Origin: Lutibacter sp. UBA4458
GTDB lineage: Bacteria > Bacteroidota > Bacteroidia > Flavobacteriales > Flavobacteriaceae
Direction of reading: 5' to 3'
Assembly (NCBI GenBank): GCA_002390165.1
Contig: DGOU01000255.1
Coordinates: 1-23,205 of the forward strand
Length of the DNA stretch: 23,205 nucleotides
Shown one piece after another: positions 1 through 8,575 of this stretch. A program made the position numbers and the translations under genes. The notes beneath the pieces were generated by a model, which was given only the letters and a program-made list of their open reading frames with translations, had not been told where the DNA came from and ran no database searches. How positions within the stretch are numbered: the stretch's first letter is position 1; every line of letters begins with the position of its first letter.

Positions 1-123
1 TTAAAATTAATTTTCGGTGTGCTTTTGGTTGCCGCATTTGTAGGAGTAACTGTTTTAAGTTACACCGCTAATGATCACCAAGCTATTAGAAAAGCTGATA
101 TTGAAATTCCTCGCGGAGGATAA
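1..123 (+). CDS. C-terminal 40 residues of a small membrane or secreted peptide (5' partial)
   Basis: An open frame runs in from the left edge and stops with TAA at 121-123. The visible 40 residues begin with a hydrophobic stretch (about residues 1-20, IFGVLLVAAFVGVTVL) and continue into a short polar tail ending EIPRGG. This looks like a signal peptide or single membrane anchor followed by a tiny exported tail. The start codon lies outside the window, probably only a few codons upstream, because the first visible residue is already in the hydrophobic segment, but a longer protein cannot be excluded. A strong intrinsic terminator follows 27 bases after the stop, so this gene ends its own transcription unit and is not part of the sugar locus. 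I do not recognise the family and assign no function. Confidence 0.55.
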   Translation, partial: LKLIFGVLLVAAFVGVTVLSYTANDHQAIRKADIEIPRGG

Positions 124-150
124 ATTTCGCATATGAACTTTTTTACATAT

Positions 151-181
151 ACCACAATTTAATAAATTGTGGTTTTTTTTT
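151..181 (+). terminator. Rho-independent terminator after the small peptide gene
   Basis: ACCACAATTT (151-160) pairs perfectly over 10 bp with AAATTGTGGT (164-173) across a 3-base loop. The stem runs straight into nine T residues (173-181). It lies 27 bases past the stop at 123 and isolates what follows from upstream transcription. Confidence 0.9.
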
Positions 182-189
182 GTAATAAC

Positions 190-219
190 TTTACTTTTAA
201 AAAAAAATTATTACATTTG
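190..219 (+). promoter_or_regulatory. Candidate Bacteroidota-type promoter for the 161-residue membrane protein
   Basis: TACATTTG at 212-219 is a full match to the Bacteroidota -7 element TAnnTTTG. A TTTA at 190-193, 18 bases upstream, is an imperfect -33 element (consensus TTG or TTTG). Transcription would begin around 225, leaving a short leader before the ATG at 253. The location just after a terminator fits a new transcription unit. Such AT-rich matches also arise by chance. Confidence 0.42.
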
Positions 220-252
220 AGTAAAATTTAACCCCTCATTAGTTTTTAACCA

Positions 253-738
253 ATGAATAATAAAAGAACCTCCTTAATTGTTAGTAGTATTGTTATTATT
301 TTAATAGCTACTACGCCGTATTTACTTTATATTTACAAAAGCATGCCATCTGGGACTAAAGTATATGAAACCTTTTTAGGGACTTTAGATTCTGGTTATT
401 ATAAATCTGTACAAACTTATACATATTCCTTACTTAGTAAGTTTGTTCCTTTATTATTGTTGTTAATTTGGTTTGCCACCAACAAACACTGGTGGGTACA
501 CGTTTTAATAATACCAATTTCGGTATATTTATTTCAATTAATTTCTGTTTTAAATGATGGTGCTTCCAATGTAGACGAAGTAGAATTTGTTTACACATTG
601 CCATTTTTGTTAGTAATAATGTTAATATTGTATGCTATTCGGTATAAACTCTCTATATATGTAAAAGCAGTAGATTTAAAAAAAGAAATGGATAAAAAAA
701 TGGATGACGCTATTGAAAAACGTAAAAAAAAGAAATAG
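253..738 (+). CDS. Four-helix membrane protein of unknown function
   Basis: This is a 161-residue protein I do not recognise. It shows four hydrophobic segments at about residues 7-28, 62-76, 81-100 and 112-130, so it should sit in the inner membrane. The loop between helices 1 and 2 (about 30-60) is polar and tyrosine-rich. The C-terminal 30 residues are strongly charged and end in a run of lysines, probably a cytoplasmic helical tail. The ATG start is preceded by a full TAnnTTTG element about 33 bases upstream. It has its own promoter candidate and is followed by a 193-base gap, so it is probably independent of the downstream regulator. Nothing in it suggests carbohydrate metabolism, and I treat it as a neighbour of the PUL rather than a member. 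Confidence 0.8.
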   Translation: MNNKRTSLIVSSIVIILIATTPYLLYIYKSMPSGTKVYETFLGTLDSGYYKSVQTYTYSLLSKFVPLLLLLIWFATNKHWWVHVLIIPISVYLFQLISVLNDGASNVDEVEFVYTLPFLLVIMLILYAIRYKLSIYVKAVDLKKEMDKKMDDAIEKRKKKK

Positions 739-853
739 TAAAATCAAAATTTTCATATTGAATTACTTGTTTTATTAATTAAATTAAATTTTATAAAGCA
801 TCAAAACTAATGCCCCTTCTACCTTATTGCTATTAAATAATTTTCACCTATTT

Positions 854-884
854 TTTGATTTTGAATAAGTAATTTTTATCTTTA
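854..884 (+). promoter_or_regulatory. Candidate promoter of the PUL regulator
   Basis: TTTG at 854-857 and TATCTTTA at 877-884 are 19 bases apart. They match the Bacteroidota arrangement TTG-N(about 17-23)-TAnnTTTG except for the last base of the -7 element. Transcription would begin about 40 bases before the GTG start at 932. The rest of the 739-931 gap shows no convincing terminator or other element. Confidence 0.4.
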
Positions 885-931
885 AGTATTCCTTAATTTT
901 TGTAATATTGTGAAAACCAATTTTATTTTCA

Positions 932-3745
932 GTGAAGTTTAATAAAACGTTATTTTATTTTCTTATTATTTTTGCTTTTAATTATCTAAAAGCTCAAGAG
1001 TTACCTCCAATAACCAGCTACACTCCTAAGGAATATAATGCTTGGAATCAAAATTGGAATATTTCTCAATCTTCTGATAAATACATATATATAGCTAATA
1101 ATAAAGGTCTTTTAGAATTTAATGGAACAAATTGGACCACTTACCCTTTACCAAACAAATCTGTTGTTAGATGTGTAAAAGTAGTGTCTAATAAAATATT
1201 TACTGGTGGCTATATGGATTTTGGGTATTGGATAAAAAACAAATATGGTATTCTAAAATATTATTCGCTTAAAGCAAAAGTTAATGAACCATTATTAGAA
1301 GATGAAACTTTTTGGAATATTATTAATTATGAAAATTTTATCTTATTTCAGTCCTTGAATAGAATTTATATTTATGATTTAGAAAATGAAACTTTCAAAA
1401 TTATTAATTCAAAATCAAAAAGAGCAGAAATTTTTAAAGTAAGTGATACTATTTATTTTCAAAAAACTGGAGATGGTATTTATAAAATTAAAAACGGAAA
1501 AGCTACTCTTGTAACAGACAGTAAGTTAATTAAAAATACGGAAGTCGTTGGTATATTTACTAAGCATAAAAAAATCTTATTTCTAACAGAAAAAGGTGTT
1601 TTTTATAGTTTAGAGGACAACAAATTAATTAAGTGGCATATTTCAGCGGATAAAATAATATCCCAAAAAAAAATATATAGTAGCCTGCAGTTAAAAGATA
1701 AAAGTTATGTTTTAGGAACCATTTCTGATGGAATGTATCATTTAAATTCAAAAGGTGAAATTATTGGGGAAATTAATAAAGAACAAGGGCTTCTTAATAA
1801 CACCATTTTATCTGTTTTTGAAGATTTAAATAATAATTTATGGTTAGGTTTAGATAATGGTATAAACATAATTAATTTATATTCACCTTATTCTATATAT
1901 AATGATTTAAAGGGAGATATTGGAGCCGTTTATACTTCCATAGTTTTTAATAATAATTTGTATTTAGGCACAAATCAAGGATTGTTTTTTAAAGAATTAG
2001 GCACGTCAAATCCTTTTACCTTGGTAAAAAATACTAAAGGACAAGTTTGGTGTTTAGAGAAATTAGATAATAAATTATTTTGTGGTCATAATACAGGAAC
2101 TTTTTTGATAAAAAATGACTTTGCCGAAAAAATTTCAGATTTTCCAGGTACTTGGAGAATAAAAAAAATACTTAATAAGCCTAATTTACTTTTGCAAGGA
2201 AACTATGATGGGCTAAGTATATTAAAGAAAAAAGATGGTAAATGGCAATTTAATAACCGAATTAAACATTTTAATATATCAAGTCGTTTTTTTGAATTTA
2301 TTAATGACTCTACAATTTTAGTAAACCATGAATATAATGGATTATTTAAGTTAGAAATTAATAAGGATTTTACAGAAGTTAAACAAAAACAGACACATAA
2401 ACCCTTTGGTATAAAATCAAGTATTTTTAAGTATAATCATAAAATTAAGTATGTGTCAGAAAAAGGTGTTTTAGATTTAGAAAACACCAAAGATATTCAA
2501 TTTAAAAAAGATTCCGTTCTATCTGCATTAACACATAGAGGTAATGATCCTATTATTGGTAATTTTATTGTAGATAAGAATACCAATAAAATATGGGGAA
2601 TAACCAATAGAAACATTGCTTTTATTAAATATGGAAACTTAACCAATAAACCTAAAATTGTAAAAATACCTCTTCAGTATTCTAATAAATCAGGCATGTA
2701 TATTTCTGGATTTGAAAATATTTCACACCTAAAAGGTGAAAAATATTTAATAGGAAACACAGAAGGATTTACTATTTTAGATTTAGAAAAATACAAACCT
2801 AAACCTTTTTATATTGTACTTAATAAGGTGTTTAAACAAAAGTTAGACAATAAAAAAGAGCCTTTAGCAATTAATGAATTGTATAACTTAAATTCTAATG
2901 AAAACATCCTACATTTCACCTATAGTGTATTAAAATTTAACAAAAATATTGAAATAAATTATCAATATTTACTAGAAGGCTACAATTCAACTTGGAGTAA
3001 TTGGGAGCAAAAAACTTCAACTACATTTGAAAATTTACCTTTCGGAAAATATACGTTTAAAGTTAGAGCAAGAATAGGAAATGAATTCTCACAAAATAAA
3101 GCATCCTATAAGTTTAAGATTAATAGACCTTGGTATTTATCCAATTTAATGATTGTTTTTTATATAATTATTGCTTTTTTAGTTATCTTTTTAATTCATT
3201 TTTTGTATAAAAGACATTATACCAAGCAAAAACAGAAATTACTACAAGAGCAAGAAAACAATTTTAATTTATCGCAACTAAAAAGCGAAAAATTAATAAT
3301 GAACCTTCAAAATGAAAAACTTCAAAATGAAATTGAAAACAAAACAAAGGAACTATCTATGTCCACAATTAATATTGTTAAAAAGAATGAACTTTTAAGT
3401 GAAATTAAAAGCGAATTGCTTGCCACTAATAAAAGTTCTGATATTAAATCTGTAATAAAAACAATAAATAAAAATCTTGATAAATCAAGTGACTGGCAGA
3501 TATTTGTTAAAGCTTTTAATGATGCGGATAGAGATTTCTTAAAAAAAATAAAAAGTTTACATCCAAAATTAACTCCTAATGATTTACGCTTATGCGCGTA
3601 TTTACGATTAAATTTATCTACTAAAGAAATTGCTCCATTATTAAACATTTCTATAAGAAGTGTTGAAATAAAACGATATCGTTTACGTAAAAAAATGGAT
3701 TTAGCACATAATTTAAGGCTTGTTGAGTACATTTTAGACATTTAA
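932..3745 (+). CDS. SusR-like one-component sensor-regulator (Reg_prop propeller, Y_Y_Y, LuxR-type HTH)
   Basis: This 937-residue membrane-spanning transcription regulator probably senses glucan oligosaccharides in the periplasm and switches on the adjacent susC operon. Residues 1-21 form a signal peptide ending KAQ. Residues about 40-640 carry repeated propeller-type (Reg_prop) blades, such as NNNLWLGLDNGINIIN. A Y_Y_Y domain follows at about 660-728 (YQYLLEGYNSTWSNW), then one membrane helix at about 736-759, a glutamine/lysine-rich coiled coil (about 763-815) and a C-terminal LuxR-type helix-turn-helix at about 879-922 (LTPNDLRLCAYL, KEIAPLLNIS). There is no histidine-kinase or receiver domain, so it is not a hybrid two-component system but a single-protein relay like SusR. 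The GTG at 932 is the only possible start: an in-frame stop lies at 911-913 with no start codon between, and GTG opens directly onto the signal peptide. Confidence 0.9.
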   Translation: MKFNKTLFYFLIIFAFNYLKAQELPPITSYTPKEYNAWNQNWNISQSSDKYIYIANNKGLLEFNGTNWTTYPLPNKSVVRCVKVVSNKIFTGGYMDFGYWIKNKYGILKYYSLKAKVNEPLLEDETFWNIINYENFILFQSLNRIYIYDLENETFKIINSKSKRAEIFKVSDTIYFQKTGDGIYKIKNGKATLVTDSKLIKNTEVVGIFTKHKKILFLTEKGVFYSLEDNKLIKWHISADKIISQKKIYSSLQLKDKSYVLGTISDGMYHLNSKGEIIGEINKEQGLLNNTILSVFEDLNNNLWLGLDNGINIINLYSPYSIYNDLKGDIGAVYTSIVFNNNLYLGTNQGLFFKELGTSNPFTLVKNTKGQVWCLEKLDNKLFCGHNTGTFLIKNDFAEKISDFPGTWRIKKILNKPNLLLQGNYDGLSILKKKDGKWQFNNRIKHFNISSRFFEFINDSTILVNHEYNGLFKLEINKDFTEVKQKQTHKPFGIKSSIFKYNHKIKYVSEKGVLDLENTKDIQFKKDSVLSALTHRGNDPIIGNFIVDKNTNKIWGITNRNIAFIKYGNLTNKPKIVKIPLQYSNKSGMYISGFENISHLKGEKYLIGNTEGFTILDLEKYKPKPFYIVLNKVFKQKLDNKKEPLAINELYNLNSNENILHFTYSVLKFNKNIEINYQYLLEGYNSTWSNWEQKTSTTFENLPFGKYTFKVRARIGNEFSQNKASYKFKINRPWYLSNLMIVFYIIIAFLVIFLIHFLYKRHYTKQKQKLLQEQENNFNLSQLKSEKLIMNLQNEKLQNEIENKTKELSMSTINIVKKNELLSEIKSELLATNKSSDIKSVIKTINKNLDKSSDWQIFVKAFNDADRDFLKKIKSLHPKLTPNDLRLCAYLRLNLSTKEIAPLLNISIRSVEIKRYRLRKKMDLAHNLRLVEYILDI

Positions 3746-3797
3746 CACACTACTACATTGTTAAAAATAAACTTAACATTACCACATCATTTACAAC

Positions 3798-3813
3798 ACT
3801 ATAAGGTTATAGT
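3798..3813. promoter_or_regulatory. 16-bp dyad, candidate operator in front of the susC operon
   Basis: ACTATAAGGTTATAGT is a perfect inverted repeat with 7-bp arms around a GG centre. It lies 53 bases after the regulator stop and about 184 bases before the SusC start. It is too short and lacks a T-tract to act as a terminator. The position suits a binding site for the regulator encoded just upstream, but that link is inference. I see no full TAnnTTTG promoter match in this 251-base gap, as might be expected of an activator-dependent promoter. Confidence 0.35.
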
Positions 3814-3952
3814 TTAATTTATTTTAACTTTTAAAAAATCCTTAAACAGACTGTATTTATTGTGTTTAATTTTAAATTTACAAGGTTACCCACACTTTTA
3901 TATTACTTGTATCATTTTTATATAGGTTCTTTTTTTAAACTCGATACGTTAA

Positions 3953-3964
3953 AAAAGTACTTTT
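3953..3964. repeat. 12-bp palindrome close to the SusC start
   Basis: AAAAGTACTTTT is a perfect palindrome 32 bases before the SusC ATG, in the probable leader. It could be an operator half of the upstream regulatory region or a chance feature of AT-rich DNA. A related palindrome, ACTTTTAAAAGT, occurs at 20765-20776 before the mutarotase-like gene. Confidence 0.25.
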
Positions 3965-3996
3965 AATAAAAATTAAATCAAGTAATAATTATATTT

Positions 3997-6900
3997 ATGA
4001 AAACTATCGTTTTATCAATTTTTATAAGTTTAGTGGGTATTGTAGTATCTGCACAAACTTTTGAAATTAAAGGAACTGTAGCAGATGCTAATGGAATGCC
4101 ACTACCTGGCGTTTCTGTTATTGTAAAAAATACAACTAAAGGCACTTCTACAGATTTTGATGGAAATTTTACAGTGACCAATGTAAATAAGGGAGATCTC
4201 CTTGAATTCTCTTATTTAGGTTACGTAACCAAAACAGTAACAATTTCTAACAACAATGCTTTAAATGTTCAACTAAAAGAGGACACTGAAAGTCTTGAAG
4301 AAGTTGTAGTTATTGGCTATGGTACTCAAAAGGTGAGTAAGATTTCAGGATCCGTTTCAACAGTGAACAAAAAAAGCATTGAAGAACTAAAACCTGTTAG
4401 AGCAGAAGAAGCTTTACAAGGTCAAGCTGCTGGTGTTAATGTTATTTCAAATGGTTCTCCAGGAGCTAAACCAACCGTTTTAATTAGAGGTATTCCTTCT
4501 TATACAGGAACCGATCCTTTGGTGGTTATTGATGGAGTATCACAAACATTAGATGACTTAAATTCTTTAAATCCATCAGACATTGAATCTATTAACGTTC
4601 TTAAAGATGCAGCATTATCTGCTATTTATGGAGTTAAAGGTGGTAATGGTGTTATTGTTGTAAAAACTAAATCAGGTAAAAAAAATACTAAAACAGTATT
4701 TAGCCTTAATTCATCTTATGGTGTACAATCTGTAGTAAACACAATAAAGGTATTAAATGCTAGTGAGTATGCGGCAATATTAAATGAAGCTAGTGTTAAT
4801 TCAGGTGGAAATTTAATTTATAATGACCTTTCTGGATTAGGTACAGGAACCAATTGGCAAGATCAAGTTATAGTAGATGCTCCTATTATAAATCATAATA
4901 TCACCGCTTCTGGTGGTAGCGAAAATACTACTTATTATTTATCTGCAGGCTACTTAAATCAAGATGGTGTTATTGGTAGCGGAGATAAATCCTACTTTAA
5001 TAGAACAAATTTTTCTGCAAACTTCAATACAGATTTAACAGATAAATTTAAATTTATTGTTAATACAAGTTATGCAAATATTAAAAATAGTAGCTTATCT
5101 GAAAATAATATAGGAAGTGTACTTTCTAATGCATTAAATTTTGATCCAACTGTAAGTCCTTATGATGCCAATGGTAATTTTGGAACAAGTTCTACTATTA
5201 CGCAAGAAATTAAAAATCCTTTAGCATTAATAAATAACACCTACAATGCCGGAAAAACTAATAAATTAAATGGTAAATTAGAATTTCAATATAAACTAGC
5301 AGATAATTTTAAAGTAACTTCCAGATTTGGTTATACTTATGTTGATGTTTATGGTAAAAATTTTATACCACTTCAATTTTATGGAGTAGGTCATAATAGC
5401 ACCAATGCAAATTCTGACTTATCTCCTATTGTAACTACCGATACTGACGGAAATACATCTTCAACTCATAATAGAATTTCAGAATCTTATACTAATTATT
5501 TTAGTTATACTTATGAATTATATGCCAATTATGATTTTAAAATAAATGAGGATCATAGTTTTCAAACTGTATTAGGTGCTTCTATAGGAAAAAACACAGG
5601 AAATAATATTACCGCAAATGCTGAAGATATTCCTTATAACTCTTGGACTTATGCAGATGTAAGCGCAGCTACTGGTGATGCAGCTTCTCAAACCTCTGGA
5701 TCTTGGCAATATGTAAATAGAAACATTTCCTATTTTACCAGAATTAATTACGACTATTTAGGAAAATATTTATTATCCTTTACAGGAAGAGTTGATGGAT
5801 CTACTAGTTTTGGTAAAAATAATAAATTCGGATTTTTCCCTTCAGCTTCTTTAGGTTGGGTTGTTTCTAGTGAAGACTTTTTTAAATCAAACGTTATAAA
5901 TTATCTAAAACTTAGAGGAAGTTATGGTGCTGTTGGTAACGATAATATTAGTCCTCAATTTTCAAAAATAACCACTTTTCCAAAATATACATTTGATGGA
6001 AACATTGTAAGTGGTTCCGCTTTGCAATCTATACCTAATGATAACGTAAGTTGGGAAAATCAAATTCAATACAATGCTGGTTTTGATTTAAAATTATTTG
6101 ACAGTAAAATTTCATTAACTGCCGATTATTTTCAAAAAACGGTTAGCGATTTATTATTTAATCCAACGCTATCCTTGTACTTAGGTACGCCTGTTTATCC
6201 AGCAGCTAATATTGGTAAAACAAAAAGTTATGGTATAGATGCATCATTAAGCTATAACGATTCTTTTTCTGACAACTTCAAAATAAATACAAATTTCAGT
6301 TTTACTACTTCTACAAATAAAGTAGAAGATATTAATAATGGAGATAAATTTATTTGGGGTGCTGGTTATGGAATACCTTACACACCGTTAACTCGATTTG
6401 AACAAGGCTTTTCTCCAGGATATTTCTATGGATATAAAACGGATGGAATTTTTCAAAATCAAACAGAAATTGATGCTCACGCAACACAAAATGGAGCACA
6501 ACCTGGCGACATAAAATATACTGATGTAAATGGCGATGGTGTTGTAAATGATAATGATAGAACTAAAATTGGAGATCCATTCCCTGACTTTACTTTAGGT
6601 TGGAACGTTTCTTTAAACTATAAAGACTTCGATTTTAATGTATTTACTTACGCTTCAGTTGGCGCAGATATTTATAGAGCTTACGACAGAAACCTTAACT
6701 ATACAAACAAGTTCTCTTCTATTTTAGACAGATGGACAGGTGAAGGAACTAGTAATACAGAACCTAGAGTTACTTTTATTGATACTAATAATAATAGACG
6801 TGCTTCAGATAGGTATATTGAAGATGGAAGTTTTGTTAAAATTAAAAATATTCAATTAGGTTATACCTTGCCTGAATCTGTTTATAAAACAACAGGATTT

Positions 6901-7062
6901 ACCCATATAAGAATTTATACACAGGTAAAAAATGCATTTGTTTTTACCAATTACTCTGGTTATGACCCTGAAATATCTTCAGGAGTTTTGGATACAGGAA
7001 TAGATAGAGGAACCTATCCACAACCTAGAATTTTTTCAATAGGTGTAAATGTTAAATTTTAA
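3997..7062 (+). CDS. SusC-like TonB-dependent outer-membrane oligosaccharide transporter
   Basis: This 1021-residue protein is the outer-membrane channel of the locus and imports oligosaccharides using TonB energy, capped by the SusD partner encoded 11 bases downstream. Residues 1-19 are a signal peptide (cut after VVSA). Residues about 22-95 are a carboxypeptidase-D-like regulatory domain (GTVADANGMPLPGVSV). The SusC signature LEEVVVIGYGTQ at about 102-113 leads into the plug domain (about 115-230, LVVIDGV, IYGVKGGNGVIVVKTK). The rest is the beta-barrel, ending in aromatic-terminated strands (IFSIGVNVKF). A DVNGDGVVNDND stretch near residue 847 is the aspartate-rich loop common in SusC proteins. 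Length is typical. Substrate choice cannot be read from the transporter; a beta-1,3-glucan cargo is inferred from the enzymes downstream. Confidence 0.97.
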   Translation: MKTIVLSIFISLVGIVVSAQTFEIKGTVADANGMPLPGVSVIVKNTTKGTSTDFDGNFTVTNVNKGDLLEFSYLGYVTKTVTISNNNALNVQLKEDTESLEEVVVIGYGTQKVSKISGSVSTVNKKSIEELKPVRAEEALQGQAAGVNVISNGSPGAKPTVLIRGIPSYTGTDPLVVIDGVSQTLDDLNSLNPSDIESINVLKDAALSAIYGVKGGNGVIVVKTKSGKKNTKTVFSLNSSYGVQSVVNTIKVLNASEYAAILNEASVNSGGNLIYNDLSGLGTGTNWQDQVIVDAPIINHNITASGGSENTTYYLSAGYLNQDGVIGSGDKSYFNRTNFSANFNTDLTDKFKFIVNTSYANIKNSSLSENNIGSVLSNALNFDPTVSPYDANGNFGTSSTITQEIKNPLALINNTYNAGKTNKLNGKLEFQYKLADNFKVTSRFGYTYVDVYGKNFIPLQFYGVGHNSTNANSDLSPIVTTDTDGNTSSTHNRISESYTNYFSYTYELYANYDFKINEDHSFQTVLGASIGKNTGNNITANAEDIPYNSWTYADVSAATGDAASQTSGSWQYVNRNISYFTRINYDYLGKYLLSFTGRVDGSTSFGKNNKFGFFPSASLGWVVSSEDFFKSNVINYLKLRGSYGAVGNDNISPQFSKITTFPKYTFDGNIVSGSALQSIPNDNVSWENQIQYNAGFDLKLFDSKISLTADYFQKTVSDLLFNPTLSLYLGTPVYPAANIGKTKSYGIDASLSYNDSFSDNFKINTNFSFTTSTNKVEDINNGDKFIWGAGYGIPYTPLTRFEQGFSPGYFYGYKTDGIFQNQTEIDAHATQNGAQPGDIKYTDVNGDGVVNDNDRTKIGDPFPDFTLGWNVSLNYKDFDFNVFTYASVGADIYRAYDRNLNYTNKFSSILDRWTGEGTSNTEPRVTFIDTNNNRRASDRYIEDGSFVKIKNIQLGYTLPESVYKTTGFTHIRIYTQVKNAFVFTNYSGYDPEISSGVLDTGIDRGTYPQPRIFSIGVNVKF

Positions 7063-7073
7063 AATTATAAATC

Positions 7074-8558
7074 ATGAAATATTTTAAACATATAATAGTC
7101 TTAATTGCACTTTTATTTATAGCCCCCGCTTGTACTAATTACGTGGACTATAAAGCAGTTGAGAATTACGAAATTACCGCAGATGTGTACTTTCAATCTA
7201 AAAGCGATTATGAAGCCGCCGTTGTTGGTACTTACGACCCTATTCAATGGACTTATTTAAATGTATTAATTGGAGATATAGCTTCTGACAACTCTTTAAG
7301 TGGAGGAGAAAGCGCAACCGATGTTATTGGTTTACAACAAATTGATAACATGACTCAAACTCCAAATAATGATAATTTAACCTCTATTTGGAAATGGATG
7401 TACGAAGGAATTAATCGTGCAAACTATTTAGAAGAAAACAAAAGTAAATTAGATTTTGATGGAAAAGAAATCTTATATGGAGAGGTTTACTTTTTAAGAG
7501 CTTATTATTACTTTGAATTAGTAAAATTCTTTGGAGATGTTCCTTTATTTACAGAATCAAGGCTTACAGCTACAGATTCAGGCACTTTACAAAGAGCTCC
7601 TAAAGAAGAAGTTTATACACAAATAGAAAAAGATTTGCAAAATGCAGTTGCAAATTTACCAACTAGCCAAGCACAAAAAGGACGAGCTACCAAATATGCC
7701 GCTTTAGCTTTACTAGGAAAAGTATATTTATATCAAGATAAATTTACAGATGCGGCAAACACTTTAGAGCAAGTTATTGGAGTTTACAGCTTAGTTCCTA
7801 ATTATGGAGATCAATTCTTAAAAACAGGAGAAAACGGACCAGAATCGGTTTTTGAAATTCAATATACAAAAGCTTCAAAATGGTACGATTGGGGATTTGT
7901 ACCTCAAGGAACTGAAGGTAATTTTGGAATTATTCATAACGGACCTCGTGCATTTAGTGGACCAACGTATGCCTCTGGTTGGAGTTTTAATGTTCCTACA
8001 GAAGATTTATATAATTCTTTTTCAGATGGCGATACTCGTAAAGATGCATCTATATTAAATATGGCAAAATTTGCTGAGGATAATGCAGGTTATAATAACG
8101 GAGAAGGAGTTTCTTATGCCGAAGGATATAAAAACACTGGTTACTTTAACAATAAATACATACCACGAGCTGGAGAAACTGATGGTCAACCAGAATTAAA
8201 TTATTTAACTAATTATAGAGCAATACGTTACGCCGATGTACTTCTAATGGCTGCAGAAGCTAATAATCGTGGAAGTATAAGTGATGATAAAGCTCAAAAT
8301 TATTTAAATCAAGTTAGAGATAGAGCATTTGGGGATACAGCACATGAAATTACAGCCACAGGTTCTACTTTAACTCAAGCAATTTGGGACGAAAGAAATT
8401 TTGAATTATCTATGGAAGGTGTTCACTTTTTTGATTTAGTAAGAACAGGTCAGGCAGCAAGTAAAATAAATAGTTTTGTTACCGGTAAAAATGAAGTATT
8501 TCCTATTCCTCAACAAGAAGTGGATATTTCAGGATTAACGCAAAACCCAGGATACTAA
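7074..8558 (+). CDS. SusD/RagB-like surface glycan-binding lipoprotein
   Basis: This 494-residue lipoprotein should form the lid of the SusC channel on the cell surface and bind incoming glycan. The signal peptide ends in a lipobox (FIAPAC, lipidated Cys20), followed by an acidic residue a few positions on (TNYVDYK). Family hallmarks are the helical TPR-like repeats, including RAYYYFELVKFFGDVPLF (about residues 142-159) and LLGKVYLYQDKFTDAA (about 213-228), and the C-terminal SusD region YRAIRYADVLLMAAEA and ERNFELSMEGVHFFDLVRTG. It ends with a short proline-containing tail typical of the family. Spacing of 11 bases after SusC and 17 before the next gene indicates one transcript. Which residues contact glucan cannot be read from sequence alone. 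Confidence 0.97.
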   Translation: MKYFKHIIVLIALLFIAPACTNYVDYKAVENYEITADVYFQSKSDYEAAVVGTYDPIQWTYLNVLIGDIASDNSLSGGESATDVIGLQQIDNMTQTPNNDNLTSIWKWMYEGINRANYLEENKSKLDFDGKEILYGEVYFLRAYYYFELVKFFGDVPLFTESRLTATDSGTLQRAPKEEVYTQIEKDLQNAVANLPTSQAQKGRATKYAALALLGKVYLYQDKFTDAANTLEQVIGVYSLVPNYGDQFLKTGENGPESVFEIQYTKASKWYDWGFVPQGTEGNFGIIHNGPRAFSGPTYASGWSFNVPTEDLYNSFSDGDTRKDASILNMAKFAEDNAGYNNGEGVSYAEGYKNTGYFNNKYIPRAGETDGQPELNYLTNYRAIRYADVLLMAAEANNRGSISDDKAQNYLNQVRDRAFGDTAHEITATGSTLTQAIWDERNFELSMEGVHFFDLVRTGQAASKINSFVTGKNEVFPIPQQEVDISGLTQNPGY

Positions 8559-8575
8559 AATTAAATTTTTTAAAT

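Noticed and set aside
739..931. Possible small gene or terminator between the membrane protein and the regulator
   Set aside because: No open frame with a protein-like sequence and no convincing stem with a T run; only a candidate promoter is supported.
3322..3741. Open frame of 139 codons on the minus strand inside the regulator gene
   Set aside because: It is the antisense of the coiled-coil and helix-turn-helix coding region, has no domain or signal, and overlaps a convincing gene completely.
3978..4181. Minus-strand open frame across the SusC start
   Set aside because: It is antisense to the signal peptide and first domain of SusC, with no recognisable protein features.
7852..8058. Short plus-strand frame inside the SusD-like gene
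   Set aside because: It is a shifted frame of a complete SusD family protein whose motifs run through this region without a break.
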